18,583 nt of DNA. Origin: JBJXFY01 sp046155815. GTDB lineage: Bacteria > Verrucomicrobiota > Verrucomicrobiia > Limisphaerales > CAIMTB01. Location: positions 1-18,583 of the forward strand of contig JBJXFY010000018.1 in assembly GCA_046155815.1 (NCBI GenBank), read 5' to 3'. The notes under the pieces are model-generated. The model saw nothing but the letters and a program-made list of their open reading frames with translations, was not told the origin of the DNA and made no database searches. The position numbers and the translations under genes are program-made. Below are positions 7,601-16,609 of this stretch, in pieces (within the stretch, counting starts at the first letter, position 1; each line of letters begins with the position of its first letter).

Positions 7601-9042
7601 CATTCCACCAGCCCCAGCAGGCGGAACCACCACGGACCGGCGGCCAGCAGCAGCGCGCAGCCCGCCACGCCCACCAGCGCGCCCGCGGCGGCCATGTCCC
7701 GCGTCGTGATCTCGCCGCGCGCGTAGGCGAGGGCGTTGGGCGGCGTGCTGATCGGCAGCGCCATGGCCAGCGAGCCGCCGACCGCCACGAAAACCCCGGC
7801 CTCCACCACCGAGGCCGGGCCCGCCCCGGCCGCGTGCAGCGCGGAGGCGGCCAGCGGCAGCACCAGGTTGGTGGCCGCCGTGTTCGACATGAAGGTGCTC
7901 AGCACCAGCGCGCCCACCGTCAGGCCAGCAACCAGCATCCACGCCGCCGGCGCCGACCCCAGCGGCAGCCGCGTCACGATCCAATCATCCAGCCCGGTCC
8001 GCTCCAGCCCGGCCCCGAGCGCCAGCCCGCCGCCGATCAGGATGAGCACGTTCCACTCGAGCCGGTCCACGTCCTCCGCACCCAGGATGCCCGGCACGGC
8101 CAGCGCCACGGTCGCCAGCAGCGCCACCGCCTCCACCGGGACGCCATGCCAGCGGTCCGTGAGCCACAGCACCACCGTGCCGGCAAAGATGCCCACCACC
8201 ACCCGGCCGCGCCCGCCCAGCCGCGGCGGCGGGCCGGCATCCGCCAGTTCGCCGGCGGGCGCGGGATGCAGCCTGAGCAGCAGCCACCAGAGCCCCAGCA
8301 GCAGCAGCCCTGTCAGCGGCAGCATGGCCGCCATCCATTCCACGAAGCCCAGCTCGTGCCCCTCGCGCTTGAGGAAGGCGATCGCCACCGCGTTGGGCGG
8401 CGAGCCCACCGGCGTCGCCAGCCCGCCGATGTTCGCCGCAAACGGCACCGCCAGCACCAGCGCGCGCCGGAAGGGCACCCCGCGCTCAAGCCCCGCCAGC
8501 AGGGGCGCCACCAGCGCCAGCATCATCGCCGTCGTCGCCGTGTTGCTCATCCACGCCGAAAACGCCGCCGTCACCAGGATCACCCCGAGCAGGAGCCCCG
8601 CCGGCCGCCGGCCGAACGGCCGCAACAGCCAGCCGGACAGCACCCGGTCCACCCCCTCCTTCGTCGCCGCCAGCGCCAGCGCCAGCCCGCCCAGGAACAG
8701 CAGCAGCACCGGGTCCGCCGCCGCGTTCAGGATGTCACGGATGCTCGGCGAGTCGCCGGCCGTGAAGCCCAGCCACGGCAGCCGCGCCGGATTCGCCAGC
8801 AGCAGCACCTCCAGCAGGACCACCAGCAGCGCGGTGGCAAACAGCGGGATGGCCTCCGTCACCCACAGCAGCGCGGCCAGGACGAAGATGCCGGCCATCA
8901 GCGCGGCCTCGCGCGCCACGCCGGCCCGGACCATGAGCAGCGTCACGGCGACGGCGGCCACGCCGGAGAGCCCGAGCAGCAGCCCGCGCCGCCACCGGCG
9001 CTCCGTGATCTCCCGCCCCTGCGGCGGACGCGTCTCTTCCAT
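7600..9042 (-). CDS. SLC13/DASS-family sodium-coupled anion symporter
   Basis: This inner-membrane transporter of 480 residues carries the two DASS repeats with their paired substrate/Na+ sites. The first is SNT in AWMSNTATTAMM (about residue 166) with ATPVGSPPNAVA (about 209). The second is SNT in FMSNTAATNLVLP (about 386) with ISTPPNALAY (about 430). The family imports di- or tricarboxylates, sulfate or similar anions with Na+. The second loop reads STPPN rather than the GTPPN common in dicarboxylate carriers, and the substrate cannot be fixed from sequence. The frame is open to 9309, but that extension overlaps the divergent esterase gene and is low-complexity. ATG 9042 begins a short basic cytosolic tail before the first helix. 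A GC-rich hairpin (9054-9076) would lie in its 5' leader. Confidence 0.92.
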   Translation of the reverse strand: MEETRPPQGREITERRWRRGLLLGLSGVAAVAVTLLMVRAGVAREAALMAGIFVLAALLWVTEAIPLFATALLVVLLEVLLLANPARLPWLGFTAGDSPSIRDILNAAADPVLLLFLGGLALALAATKEGVDRVLSGWLLRPFGRRPAGLLLGVILVTAAFSAWMSNTATTAMMLALVAPLLAGLERGVPFRRALVLAVPFAANIGGLATPVGSPPNAVAIAFLKREGHELGFVEWMAAMLPLTGLLLLGLWWLLLRLHPAPAGELADAGPPPRLGGRGRVVVGIFAGTVVLWLTDRWHGVPVEAVALLATVALAVPGILGAEDVDRLEWNVLILIGGGLALGAGLERTGLDDWIVTRLPLGSAPAAWMLVAGLTVGALVLSTFMSNTAATNLVLPLAASALHAAGAGPASVVEAGVFVAVGGSLAMALPISTPPNALAYARGEITTRDMAAAGALVGVAGCALLLAAGPWWFRLLGLVE

Positions 9043-9154
9043 CCGGCCAGCGTGGCCGCCCCAGTCGGGGCGGGCCAAGTGGCGATTGCATGGCGGCCAG
9101 GCAACGCTCCCCGGCGCATTGACGCCGCGGCGCCGGCCGTGACTGTTCCCCGCC

Positions 9155-9835
9155 ATGCGCCTTCCCCCCCGTTGGGCCGCGCTCGCCGCCACCGCGGTCC
9201 TCGCCGCCCTGCCGGCCGCCGCCACCGCCGCCGGGACGCCACCGGCCCCCGTGCGCCTGCTCGTGCTCGGCGACAGCCTGGCCGCCGGCTTCGGCGTGGA
9301 CCCCGACACGGCCTACCCCGCGCGGCTCGAGCAGATGGCCCGTGCCGCCGGCCTGCCGGTCACCGTGGTCAACGGCGGCGTCAGCGGCGACACCACCGCG
9401 GGCGGCCTGCGGCGGCTGAACTGGCTCCTGCGCCAGCCGCCGGACCTCCTGCTCATCGCCCTGGGCGGCAACGACGGCCTCCGCGGCCTGCCGCCCGCCG
9501 CCACCCGCAGCAACCTCCTCGCCATCGTGGACGCCGCGCGCGCCCGCGTGCCCGGCCTGCCCGTGGTGCTGGCCGGGATGCAGATGCCGCCGAACATGGG
9601 CGATGAGTACACGCGCGCCTTCCGTGAAGTCTTCCCCGCCGTCGCGAAGGAGCGGGACACCGCGTTCGTGCCCCATCTGCTGGAGGGCGTCGGCGGCCGG
9701 CCGGACCTGAACCTGCCCGATGGCATCCACCCGACGCCCGCCGGCCACGCCGTCATCGCGAGCAACGTGTGGCCCGTGCTGGAGCCGGTGCTGCGCCAGG
9801 CGACGGCGGCGGCGGCCGCACGGGTTGGAAAATGA
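9155..9835 (+). CDS. tesA: TesA-like SGNH arylesterase / lysophospholipase
   Basis: This 226-residue hydrolase is exported: a signal peptide spans about residues 1-26. All four SGNH blocks are present: GDSLAAGFGV (nucleophile Ser41), NGGVSGDTTAGG (oxyanion Gly78), GGNDGLRG (Asn106) and LPDGIHPTPAGH (Asp189, His192). TesA-type enzymes cleave thioesters, aryl esters and lysophospholipids in the periplasm; which one is favoured here cannot be read from sequence. In many bacteria tesA is divergent from an ABC transporter pair, which is absent; here it is divergent from the SLC13 symporter across 112 bp. Length is normal for the family. No Shine-Dalgarno is present. Confidence 0.92.
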   Translation: MRLPPRWAALAATAVLAALPAAATAAGTPPAPVRLLVLGDSLAAGFGVDPDTAYPARLEQMARAAGLPVTVVNGGVSGDTTAGGLRRLNWLLRQPPDLLLIALGGNDGLRGLPPAATRSNLLAIVDAARARVPGLPVVLAGMQMPPNMGDEYTRAFREVFPAVAKERDTAFVPHLLEGVGGRPDLNLPDGIHPTPAGHAVIASNVWPVLEPVLRQATAAAAARVGK

Positions 9836-9996
9836 TGGCGCGGCGGAGAGGGTATCCAAACGCAGAGCTCAAAGCTCAAGGGAAGCACCAAGGCCCAGGT
9901 GCGTGGCCGGCGACCGCAAGCGGCGGTTGGAATTGAACTGCCTTTGCGCTTGGCCCTTCTCCCGCCCCCCTTCCGCCCGCTACGCTGCCGCCGCTC

Positions 9997-10671
9997 ATGC
10001 GCGTGCTCGTTGCGGAAGATGATCCCAAAATTGCGTCGTTCGTCGTGCGGGGCCTCAAGGAGGGCGGCTTCTCCGTGGACCACGCGGCGGACGGCGAGGC
10101 GGCGCTGGACCTCGCCGGCACGACGAGCTTCGACGCCGCCGTGGTGGACGTGATGCTGCCGAAGCTGGACGGCCTCAGCCTGGTCAGACGGCTGCGCAAG
10201 GAGGGCTGGGCCACGCCGGTCATCATCCTCAGCGCGCGCGCGGCGGTGGAGGACCGCGTGCAGGGCCTGCAGGCGGGCGCGGACGACTACCTCACCAAGC
10301 CGTTCGCCTTCTCGGAGCTGCTGGCCCGCGTGCAGGCGCTCATCCGCCGCGCCAGCCAGGCGACCGAGCCGACACGGCTGGAGGCGGGCGACCTGGCGCT
10401 GGACCTGCTGACGCGCGAGGCGGTGCGGGGCGGGCAGAAGATCGAGCTGCAGCCGCGCGAGTTCCAGCTCCTGGAGTACCTGCTCCGCCACACCGGGCGG
10501 GTGGTGACGAAAACCATGATCCTGGAGCACGTCTGGGACTTCAACTTCGACCCCCAGACGAACGTGGTGGACGTCCTCGTGTCGCGGCTGCGCGCGAAGG
10601 TGGACCGCGATTTTCCCGTGAAACTCATCCATACGATCCGCGGCGTGGGCTATGTCCTCCGGCTTCCTTGA
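9997..10671 (+). CDS. OmpR/PhoB-family response regulator
   Basis: This DNA-binding regulator of 224 residues has an N-terminal receiver domain (1 to about 115) with acidic pocket EDD (residues 7-9), phosphoacceptor Asp51 in VVDVMLPKLDG, Ser79 and Lys101 in DDYLTKPF. A winged-helix effector domain follows (about 125-224), with LQPREFQLLEYLLRH and the recognition-helix segment TNVVDVLVSRLRAKVD. It ends with the IHTIRGVGYVL signature. The sequence is closest in style to the CusR/CopR metal-response group, but the signal is not known. It overlaps the kinase gene by 20 bp, so the two are almost surely co-transcribed and coupled in translation. The 161-bp gap before it holds no clear promoter. Confidence 0.95.
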   Translation: MRVLVAEDDPKIASFVVRGLKEGGFSVDHAADGEAALDLAGTTSFDAAVVDVMLPKLDGLSLVRRLRKEGWATPVIILSARAAVEDRVQGLQAGADDYLTKPFAFSELLARVQALIRRASQATEPTRLEAGDLALDLLTREAVRGGQKIELQPREFQLLEYLLRHTGRVVTKTMILEHVWDFNFDPQTNVVDVLVSRLRAKVDRDFPVKLIHTIRGVGYVLRLP

Positions 10672-12046
10672 GCGCCTGCACCGCTCGCTGACGTTCCGGC
10701 TCACGCTGTGGTACGCGGCGCTGTTCATCCTCAGCGCCGGCGTGCTCTTCGCCGTGGCCTACGCGCTGCTCGTGCGCGCCGCGGACGCGAAGGACCGCGA
10801 GGTGGCGATGGCGCGGGTCAACGAGTACGCCACCGTCTTCCGGACCCGCGGGCCGGCGGCGCTGCGGGGCCTCCTCGAATCCTCGGCACGGCAGGAAGGG
10901 CCGCAGCCGCAGTTCGTCCTGCTGCAGGGCCGCCCCGGCGGGCTTGCCGCGGTGATCTACGCGCCCAAGGAATGGCAGGAGCGCGTGCCGCTGGACCTGG
11001 GCCCCCGCCGGATCGAGGGCGTGTCCCTCCGCCTCCCGCAGGACGCCGAGCGCGACCTGCTGGTGGCCGGGGCGCAGCTCGCGGATGGCCGGACGCTCAT
11101 CCTCGGCCTCGTGACGAACAGCCGGGCCGGCGTGCTGCGGCCCTTCCGGCGCGCCTTCCTCGGCGCGATGGTCCCGATGGTGGTGCTCGGCGCCGTGGGC
11201 GGGGCGCTCTTCGCCTACCGCACCACGCGGCCGCTGCGCGGCATGCTGCACACGGCCCAGGAAATCCTCCGCACCGGCAATCTCGACGCCCGCGTGACCG
11301 TGGACCGCTCGGTCAACGAACTCACCGAGCTCGCGCGGCTCTTCAACCATCTCCTCGCCCGCAACCAGGCGCTCATCCGCGGCCTGCGCGAATCGCTCGA
11401 CAACGTGGCCCACGACCTGCGCACGCCGCTGGCGCGCCTGCGCGGCGTGGCCGAGCAGGCGCTGCGCGGCCCGGACGGCGCGGACGCCGGCCGCGAAGCC
11501 CTCGCCGACTGCGTCGAGGAGTCGGACCGCGTGCTCGGCATGCTGCAGGCCATCCTCGAGGTGGCCGAGGCCGAGGCCGGCATGATGCCGCTCGTGCGCC
11601 AGCCCGTGGACCTGCGCGGCCTGCTGGCCGAGGTCATCGAGATGTACGGCTGCGTGGCCGAGGAGAAGGGCGTGCGCGTGGAGCTGGCGCCAGGCGAGGC
11701 GTGCGTGGCTTCGGTGGACCCGCGGCGGCTGCGCCAAGTGGCCGCCAACCTGCTCGACAACGCGCTGAAGTACACGCCCGCCGGCGGCGCCGTGCGGCTC
11801 GCCGCCCGCGCCATCCCGCTCAAGGCGATGATCGAGATCGCGGACACCGGGCCGGGCATTCCGGCTGCGGAACAGGAGCTGATCTGGCAGCGGCTGTACC
11901 GCGGCGACAAGAGCCGCTCCCAGCACGGCCTCGGCCTCGGGCTGAGCCTCGTGAAGGCCGTGGTCGAGGCGCACGGCGGGCAGGTGGACGTGGAGAGCGC
12001 ACCCGGTGGGGGGGCGACGTTCCGGGTCGCGCTGCCGCGCGCGTGA
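10652..12046 (+). CDS. Two-component sensor histidine kinase, partner of the upstream regulator
   Basis: This 464-residue inner-membrane kinase has a first membrane segment at about 15-41, a periplasmic sensor region of about 125 residues with no recognised fold, and a second segment at about 168-188. A HAMP linker follows (about 189-245, from RTTRPLRGMLHTA). The H box is NVAHDLRTPLARLRG with His254 as phosphate carrier. The ATPase part has the N box (RQVAANLLDNALKYTP, Asn367 and Asn370), G1 DTGPGIP and G2 GLGLGLSLVKAV. It ends in the usual GGGATFRVALP. The architecture matches CusS/CopS-type kinases, though the periplasmic part gives no proof of metal sensing. No target operon for metal efflux or similar is adjacent, so its regulon lies elsewhere or includes itself. 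Confidence 0.95.
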   Translation: MSSGFLERLHRSLTFRLTLWYAALFILSAGVLFAVAYALLVRAADAKDREVAMARVNEYATVFRTRGPAALRGLLESSARQEGPQPQFVLLQGRPGGLAAVIYAPKEWQERVPLDLGPRRIEGVSLRLPQDAERDLLVAGAQLADGRTLILGLVTNSRAGVLRPFRRAFLGAMVPMVVLGAVGGALFAYRTTRPLRGMLHTAQEILRTGNLDARVTVDRSVNELTELARLFNHLLARNQALIRGLRESLDNVAHDLRTPLARLRGVAEQALRGPDGADAGREALADCVEESDRVLGMLQAILEVAEAEAGMMPLVRQPVDLRGLLAEVIEMYGCVAEEKGVRVELAPGEACVASVDPRRLRQVAANLLDNALKYTPAGGAVRLAARAIPLKAMIEIADTGPGIPAAEQELIWQRLYRGDKSRSQHGLGLGLSLVKAVVEAHGGQVDVESAPGGGATFRVALPRA

Positions 12047-12113
12047 GGCGGGCCGCGCCGGCCCCGGTTTGCACGCGCGGCGCTCGTGCATCATCATTCG
12101 CCCGTCACGCCGC

Positions 12114-14675
12114 ATGAAGCCCACGCTGCTCGCCGCCCTCGTCGCGCTGACGCTCCCCGCCGCCGCCCAGAACGGCGACAAGCCCGGGGAGAACCAGCAG
12201 CTCCCCGTGCCGCGGGAGCTCATCCCGCCCGCCCCGCCGCTCAGCCCGGAGGAGGCGTTGAAGCGGCTCCGCCTGCCCCCCGGCCTGCGCGCAGAACTGG
12301 TCGCCGCCGAGCCTCTGGTTCACACGCCGGTGGCGGTGACGTGGGATGCGGACGGCCGGCTCTGGGTCTGCGAAATGCGCGGCTACATGCAGGACTTCGA
12401 GGCCGCGAGCGAGCAGACCCCGGACGGCGAGATCGCCGTGCTGGAGGACACGGATGGCGATGGCCGGATGGACCGGCGGACGACGTTCCTCGGGGGGCTG
12501 GTCATGCCCCGCGCGCTGGCGGTGCTGCCCGCCGGCGTGCTGGTGGCCGAGCCGCCGAACCTGTGGTTCTGCCGCGACACGGACGGTGACCTGAAGTGCG
12601 ATGACAAGCAGCTCGTCAGCGACAGCTACGGCAACCAGAAGAACCCCGAGCACAACGCGAACGGCCTGCTGCCCGCCCTGGACAACTGGATCTACAGCGC
12701 GAACCACACCAACCGCCACCGCCTCGCCGGCGGCCAGTGGCGGACCGGGCCGGCGATCTTCCGCGGCCAGTGGGGCCTCACGCAGGACGACACCGGCCGG
12801 CTGATCTACAACTCGAACAGCGACTGGCTCCGCGGCGACCTCGTGCCGGCGGAGGCGCTGCTGCGTAACCCGAGTCTCAACCGCCCCTTCGGCGGCAACG
12901 TGCAGTTCGCCAAGGACCAGTCCGTCTGGCCCTCGCGCGTCACGCCCGGCATCAACCGCGGCTACCAGAAGCCGATGCTGCGCGACGGCCGGCTCGCGAT
13001 CTTCACCGCCGCCTGCGGTCCGGGCGTGTACCGCGGGGACGCGCTGCCGGCGGAGTTCCGCGGCCAGGTCTTCGTCTGCGAACCTTCCGGGAACCTCGTG
13101 CGGCGCGCGGTGCTCTCCGAGGACGCGGACGGCGTGGTCACGGGCCGCAACGCGCACGAGCGCGACGAGTTCCTGACCTCGACAGATGAGCGCTTCCGCC
13201 CGGTGAACACGTACACCGGCCCCGACGGCGCGCTGTACGTGGTGGACATGGCCCGCGGGCTGATCCAGCACCGCATCTACCTGACGACCTTCCTGAGGAA
13301 TCAGATCGAGGAGCGGGAACTGCTCGCCCCCGTGGACCGCGGCCGCATCTACCGCATCGTGCCGGACGGCTGGAAGCCCGGGGCCACGCCGCACCTGGCC
13401 CGCGCCACAGTCGCCGAGTTGATCGCAGCGCTCTCCCATGCGAACGGCTGGTGGCGCGACACCGCGCAGCAGCAGCTCGTGGCGCGTGGTGGCGGGACGG
13501 CCGTGGAACCGCTTCGTGAGCTGGCCGGTCGGCCCGGTGCCGGCCTTGCCGCCGTCCATGCGCTGTGGTCGCTCGAGGGACTCGGCGCTCTGGACGCGGG
13601 CACCGTCCGCCGGTCGCTGGCCTCCGCGGACCGCGGGCTGCGCCAGCAGGCGCTCCGGGCCGCGGCGGGATTGCCGCCGCAGGAATTGGCCGCGCTCCGC
13701 AGGGACATTGATGCGGCGGCGGCGGATCCAGATTCGCGGGTACGGCGGGAGGCCGTCTTCACCGCCGCCGCGACACCGGGCGGGCCGCCGCTCGAATTCG
13801 CCGCGGCCGCGCTCGAGCGTGACAGCCCTCTCCCGCTCACGCGCGACGCGGTGTTCTCCGGCCTGTCGGGCCGGGAACTCGAACTGATCGAAGCGCTGCT
13901 GACGGGACCAGCCTGGCAACAGGAAGCCCCTGGCCGGGCTGAGGCACTGGCGGCGCTTGCACGCTGCGTCGTGGCCGAGGGGCACGGGCAACGGGTGGGG
14001 CGGCTGCTGGAAGGAGTCGCCTCGGCCGCAGCCTGGCCGCGGGCCGCGCTGATCGCCGGCCTGGCCGGCCTCGTGCCCGCGACGCCGCCCAGCCAGACGC
14101 CGCCCAAGATCATCCCCGTGAAGCTGTCGCACCCGCCGAGGCTGTTTGCGGGCGCCGCTACCAACGCCGGGCCGACGGCCGGCCAGCTACAGCGCGCCGC
14201 GTCGCTGTTCACCTGGCCCGGCAAACCCGGCGCGGCCAGCGAGACGGAGGCGGCATCGCTGTCCGCCGAGGAGCAGCAACGGTTCGAGGCCGGTCGTGAG
14301 CTCTACTCGGTGATCTGCGGCGCGTGCCACCAGCCGAACGGCAAAGGACAGGATGGACTGGCGCCGCCGTTGCTCGGCACGGACTGGGTGCTGGGTTCGC
14401 CGGAGCGGCTGGTGGGCATCGTGCTGCACGGCCTGCGGGGCCCGATCGAGATCAATGGACAGCACTGGGAGATGGAAATGCCGGGCCTGAACCTGCTGGA
14501 GGACGAAGAGATCGCCGCGGTGCTCACCTACATCCGACGCGAATGGGGTCATTCGGCCGCGCCGGTCGGCCCGGAGACGGTCGCGCGCGTCCGCGCCGCC
14601 TCGGCGGAGCGCACGGATCCATGGACGGTGAAGGATTTGCAGGCGCAGCCATGGCTGCCAGACCGGGTGCCTTGA
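12114..14675 (+). CDS. PVC-type dehydrogenase-like beta-propeller protein with HEAT repeats and cytochrome c domain
   Basis: This secreted protein of 853 residues has a short signal peptide (MKPTLLAALVALTLPAAA, cleavage near residue 18-19). The N-terminal propeller starts at about 45 with LRLPPGLRAELVAAEPLVH and continues through VTWDADGRLWVCEMRGYM. This is the putative membrane-bound dehydrogenase domain known mainly from Planctomycetes and Verrucomicrobia. Residues from about 442 to 640 are alanine-rich helical repeats of HEAT type. The C-terminus is a c-type cytochrome with heme site CGACH (Cys735, Cys738, His739) and a candidate axial methionine in EMEMPGLN. The role is probably periplasmic oxidation of a sugar or alcohol with electron passage to heme; the substrate is unknown. 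The frame is open to 12006, but that overlaps the kinase gene, and ATG 12114 begins the signal peptide. The family is typically abundant in PVC genomes. Confidence 0.9.
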   Translation: MKPTLLAALVALTLPAAAQNGDKPGENQQLPVPRELIPPAPPLSPEEALKRLRLPPGLRAELVAAEPLVHTPVAVTWDADGRLWVCEMRGYMQDFEAASEQTPDGEIAVLEDTDGDGRMDRRTTFLGGLVMPRALAVLPAGVLVAEPPNLWFCRDTDGDLKCDDKQLVSDSYGNQKNPEHNANGLLPALDNWIYSANHTNRHRLAGGQWRTGPAIFRGQWGLTQDDTGRLIYNSNSDWLRGDLVPAEALLRNPSLNRPFGGNVQFAKDQSVWPSRVTPGINRGYQKPMLRDGRLAIFTAACGPGVYRGDALPAEFRGQVFVCEPSGNLVRRAVLSEDADGVVTGRNAHERDEFLTSTDERFRPVNTYTGPDGALYVVDMARGLIQHRIYLTTFLRNQIEERELLAPVDRGRIYRIVPDGWKPGATPHLARATVAELIAALSHANGWWRDTAQQQLVARGGGTAVEPLRELAGRPGAGLAAVHALWSLEGLGALDAGTVRRSLASADRGLRQQALRAAAGLPPQELAALRRDIDAAAADPDSRVRREAVFTAAATPGGPPLEFAAAALERDSPLPLTRDAVFSGLSGRELELIEALLTGPAWQQEAPGRAEALAALARCVVAEGHGQRVGRLLEGVASAAAWPRAALIAGLAGLVPATPPSQTPPKIIPVKLSHPPRLFAGAATNAGPTAGQLQRAASLFTWPGKPGAASETEAASLSAEEQQRFEAGRELYSVICGACHQPNGKGQDGLAPPLLGTDWVLGSPERLVGIVLHGLRGPIEINGQHWEMEMPGLNLLEDEEIAAVLTYIRREWGHSAAPVGPETVARVRAASAERTDPWTVKDLQAQPWLPDRVP

Positions 14676-14700
14676 CGCTCCATCCACGCATCCAGATAGT
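14672..14700 (+). promoter_or_regulatory. Candidate sigma-70 promoter of rpoD
   Basis: TTGACG (14672-14677, five of six bases) and GATAGT (14695-14700, four of six) are separated by an ideal 17 bp. The -35 box contains the TGA stop codon of the preceding gene (14673-14675). Predicted transcription start is near 14707, giving a leader of about 26 nt to the ATG at 14733. This supports rpoD as its own transcription unit. Confidence 0.6.
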
Positions 14701-14732
14701 CTCGGCCTGTTTTGTCGATTAACCCCGATTCC

Positions 14733-16568
14733 ATGACCAAAGCGAAGTCGCGCAGCAAGACCCCGGCCAAACCCGCCGCCAAGACTTCGCCTTCGCCGCC
14801 CCGACCAGCCACCGCCGCTCGACCTCCGCGCGCTGCCAGCGGCCCCCGCCCGCCAAGCCCTTCGCCGCGCACCGCCGCAACCTCCGGTGGCGCAGCCGCC
14901 GTCACGACAGCTCCCGAACCGGGGGAAGAATCCCCGGCCACCCCCCCCCGTCCCGGTGAATTCAGCGTCACCGACAAGATCAAGGAGCTGGTCAAGCTCG
15001 CCCAGGAGCAGGGCTACCTGACGCACTCCGACATCGGCGACGCCCTGGCGGACTCCCCCGTATCCCCGGAGGAGATGGACGAGATCTACATCAAGCTGCG
15101 CAACCTCGAGATCGAGATCGTGGACCAGTCCGAGGTGGACCGCGTCAAGCAGCCCGAACCGGAAGAGGAGGAAGACAAGAACCGTCTCGACATCCTGGAC
15201 GACCCGGTCCGGATGTACCTCAAGCAGATGGGCCAGGTGCCGCTGCTCACCCGCGAGCAGGAGGTTGAGATTTCCAAGCGCATCGAGGACGCGGAAAACG
15301 AGGTCAAGCGCATCATCTACAGCTTCGGCTTCGCCGGGAAGGAGCACCTCGCGCTGGCGGAGAAGCTCGTCGCGGAGCCGCCGAAGGAACGCTTCGACCG
15401 GGTGATCGTGGACAAGAAGATCGAGAGCCGCGAGAACCACCTGAAGGCGCTGCGCAAGCTGGTGAAGGACCTGCGCGCGGTGGATCAGGAGGTGGACGGC
15501 GTGTACCGCGAGCTGGCCGCCGCGCCGGCCAAGGCAAAGGGCGCGAAGCTCGAGCTGGAGTTCCGCAGGCTCGACCTGAAGCTGCAGAAGTTCTTCCCGA
15601 AGTTTTTCTACAAGCAGAAGGTCATCGAGGAAATGTGCCTCGTCGCGGACAACGTCCACGACAAGTTCCTCCTCAGCCTCAAGGTCATCCAGGATCTCGA
15701 ACCGCAGAAGCGCGTGCCGCAGGCGCAGGCCATCATTGAGTCCGAGCAGCGCAAGGTCGGCGCGCTCGAGGAGTTCGTGCGGCTCACCTGCCAGGAGTAC
15801 CTCGCGGCCTACACGACGCTCCAGGACTTCGCCCGCAAGGCGCTCCAGGCCAAGACCGAAATGGTCGAGGCCAACCTCCGTCTCGTCATCTCCATCGCCA
15901 AGAAGTACACCAACCGCGGCCTCTCCTTCCTCGACCTCATCCAGGAGGGCAACATGGGCCTGATGAAGGCGGTCGAGAAATTCGAGTATCGCCGCGGCTA
16001 CAAGTTCTCCACGTACGCGACTTGGTGGATCCGCCAGGCCATCACCCGCTCCATTGCCGATCAGGCCAGGACCATCCGCATCCCGGTCCACATGATCGAG
16101 ACGATCAACAAGCTGATGCGGGTGCAGAAGCAGCTGGTGCAGGACTTCGGCCGCGAGGCCACGCCCGAGGAGATCGCCGACGAGATGCGGATGCCCGTGG
16201 ACCGCGTGCGCGCCGTGCTCAAGATGGCGCAGCAGCCCATCTCGCTGGAGTCGCCCGTGGGAGACAGCGACGACACGCGTTTCGGCGACTTCATCGAGGA
16301 CAAGTCCGCGGAGAACCCGTCGGACATGACCAGCTACAGCCTGCTGAAGGACAAGCTGAGCAACGTGCTGGACAGCCTGACCGAGCGCGAACGCAAGGTC
16401 CTGGAGCTGCGCTTCGGCCTCGCGGACGGCTACAGCCGCACACTCGAGGAGGTCGGCAAGCAGTTCGACGTGACGCGCGAGCGCATCCGGCAGATCGAGG
16501 CCAAGGCGCTGCGAAAACTGCGTCACCCGAGCCGCTCGGAGCACCTGCGCAGCTTCCTCGACGAATAG
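14733..16568 (+). CDS. rpoD: Primary RNA polymerase sigma factor (sigma-70)
   Basis: This 611-residue protein directs RNA polymerase to housekeeping promoters. Residues 1-77 form a basic Lys/Pro/Ala/Arg-rich low-complexity tail. Region 1.1 follows (about 78-128, KIKELVKLAQEQGYLTHSDI), then region 1.2 (about 157-190, DPVRMYLKQMGQVPLLTREQ) and a long charged non-conserved region (about 190-370). Region 2 is at about 374-450, with LDLIQEGNMGLMKAVEKF and the -10-binding YATWWIRQAITR. Region 3 includes RIPVHMIETINKL. Region 4 has LTERERKVLELRFGL and the -35-binding helix-turn-helix EEVGKQFDVTRERIRQIEAK (about 572-591). The presence of 1.1 and all later regions marks it as the primary factor. A TTG at 14712 is in frame, but ATG 14733 is the likelier start. 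No Shine-Dalgarno is visible. Confidence 0.97.
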   Translation: MTKAKSRSKTPAKPAAKTSPSPPRPATAARPPRAASGPRPPSPSPRTAATSGGAAAVTTAPEPGEESPATPPRPGEFSVTDKIKELVKLAQEQGYLTHSDIGDALADSPVSPEEMDEIYIKLRNLEIEIVDQSEVDRVKQPEPEEEEDKNRLDILDDPVRMYLKQMGQVPLLTREQEVEISKRIEDAENEVKRIIYSFGFAGKEHLALAEKLVAEPPKERFDRVIVDKKIESRENHLKALRKLVKDLRAVDQEVDGVYRELAAAPAKAKGAKLELEFRRLDLKLQKFFPKFFYKQKVIEEMCLVADNVHDKFLLSLKVIQDLEPQKRVPQAQAIIESEQRKVGALEEFVRLTCQEYLAAYTTLQDFARKALQAKTEMVEANLRLVISIAKKYTNRGLSFLDLIQEGNMGLMKAVEKFEYRRGYKFSTYATWWIRQAITRSIADQARTIRIPVHMIETINKLMRVQKQLVQDFGREATPEEIADEMRMPVDRVRAVLKMAQQPISLESPVGDSDDTRFGDFIEDKSAENPSDMTSYSLLKDKLSNVLDSLTERERKVLELRFGLADGYSRTLEEVGKQFDVTRERIRQIEAKALRKLRHPSRSEHLRSFLDE

Positions 16569-16580
16569 GCTCAACGGGCG

Positions 16581-16609
16581 GCCGACCAAGGGCAAGCGTG
16601 CTGGTCGGC
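16581..16609 (+). terminator. Hairpin after rpoD, without a T run
   Basis: GCCGACCA (16581-16588) pairs perfectly with TGGTCGGC (16602-16609) across a 13-nt loop, 13 bases after the rpoD stop. No T tract follows, so if it ends transcription it needs Rho or the next structure (16610-16660), which abuts it. Confidence 0.4.

Noticed and set aside
9054..9076. GC hairpin between the symporter and esterase genes as a terminator or attenuator
   Set aside because: The pairing GCCCC/GGGGC with outer GGCC/GGCC is real but has no T run and lies in a divergent promoter gap. No function can be supported.
7834..9606. Long plus-strand frames opposite the SLC13 gene
   Set aside because: They are Gln/Arg/His-rich or Ser/Pro-rich without motifs, while the minus strand has clear DASS signatures.
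12105..14132. A 675-codon minus-strand frame opposite the PVC-type protein
   Set aside because: It has low-complexity composition and mirrors a well-supported plus-strand gene with a heme motif.
14187..16595. An 802-codon minus-strand frame opposite rpoD
   Set aside because: rpoD is certain on the plus strand. The antisense frame is Leu/Val/Asp/His-rich from complementing charged codons.
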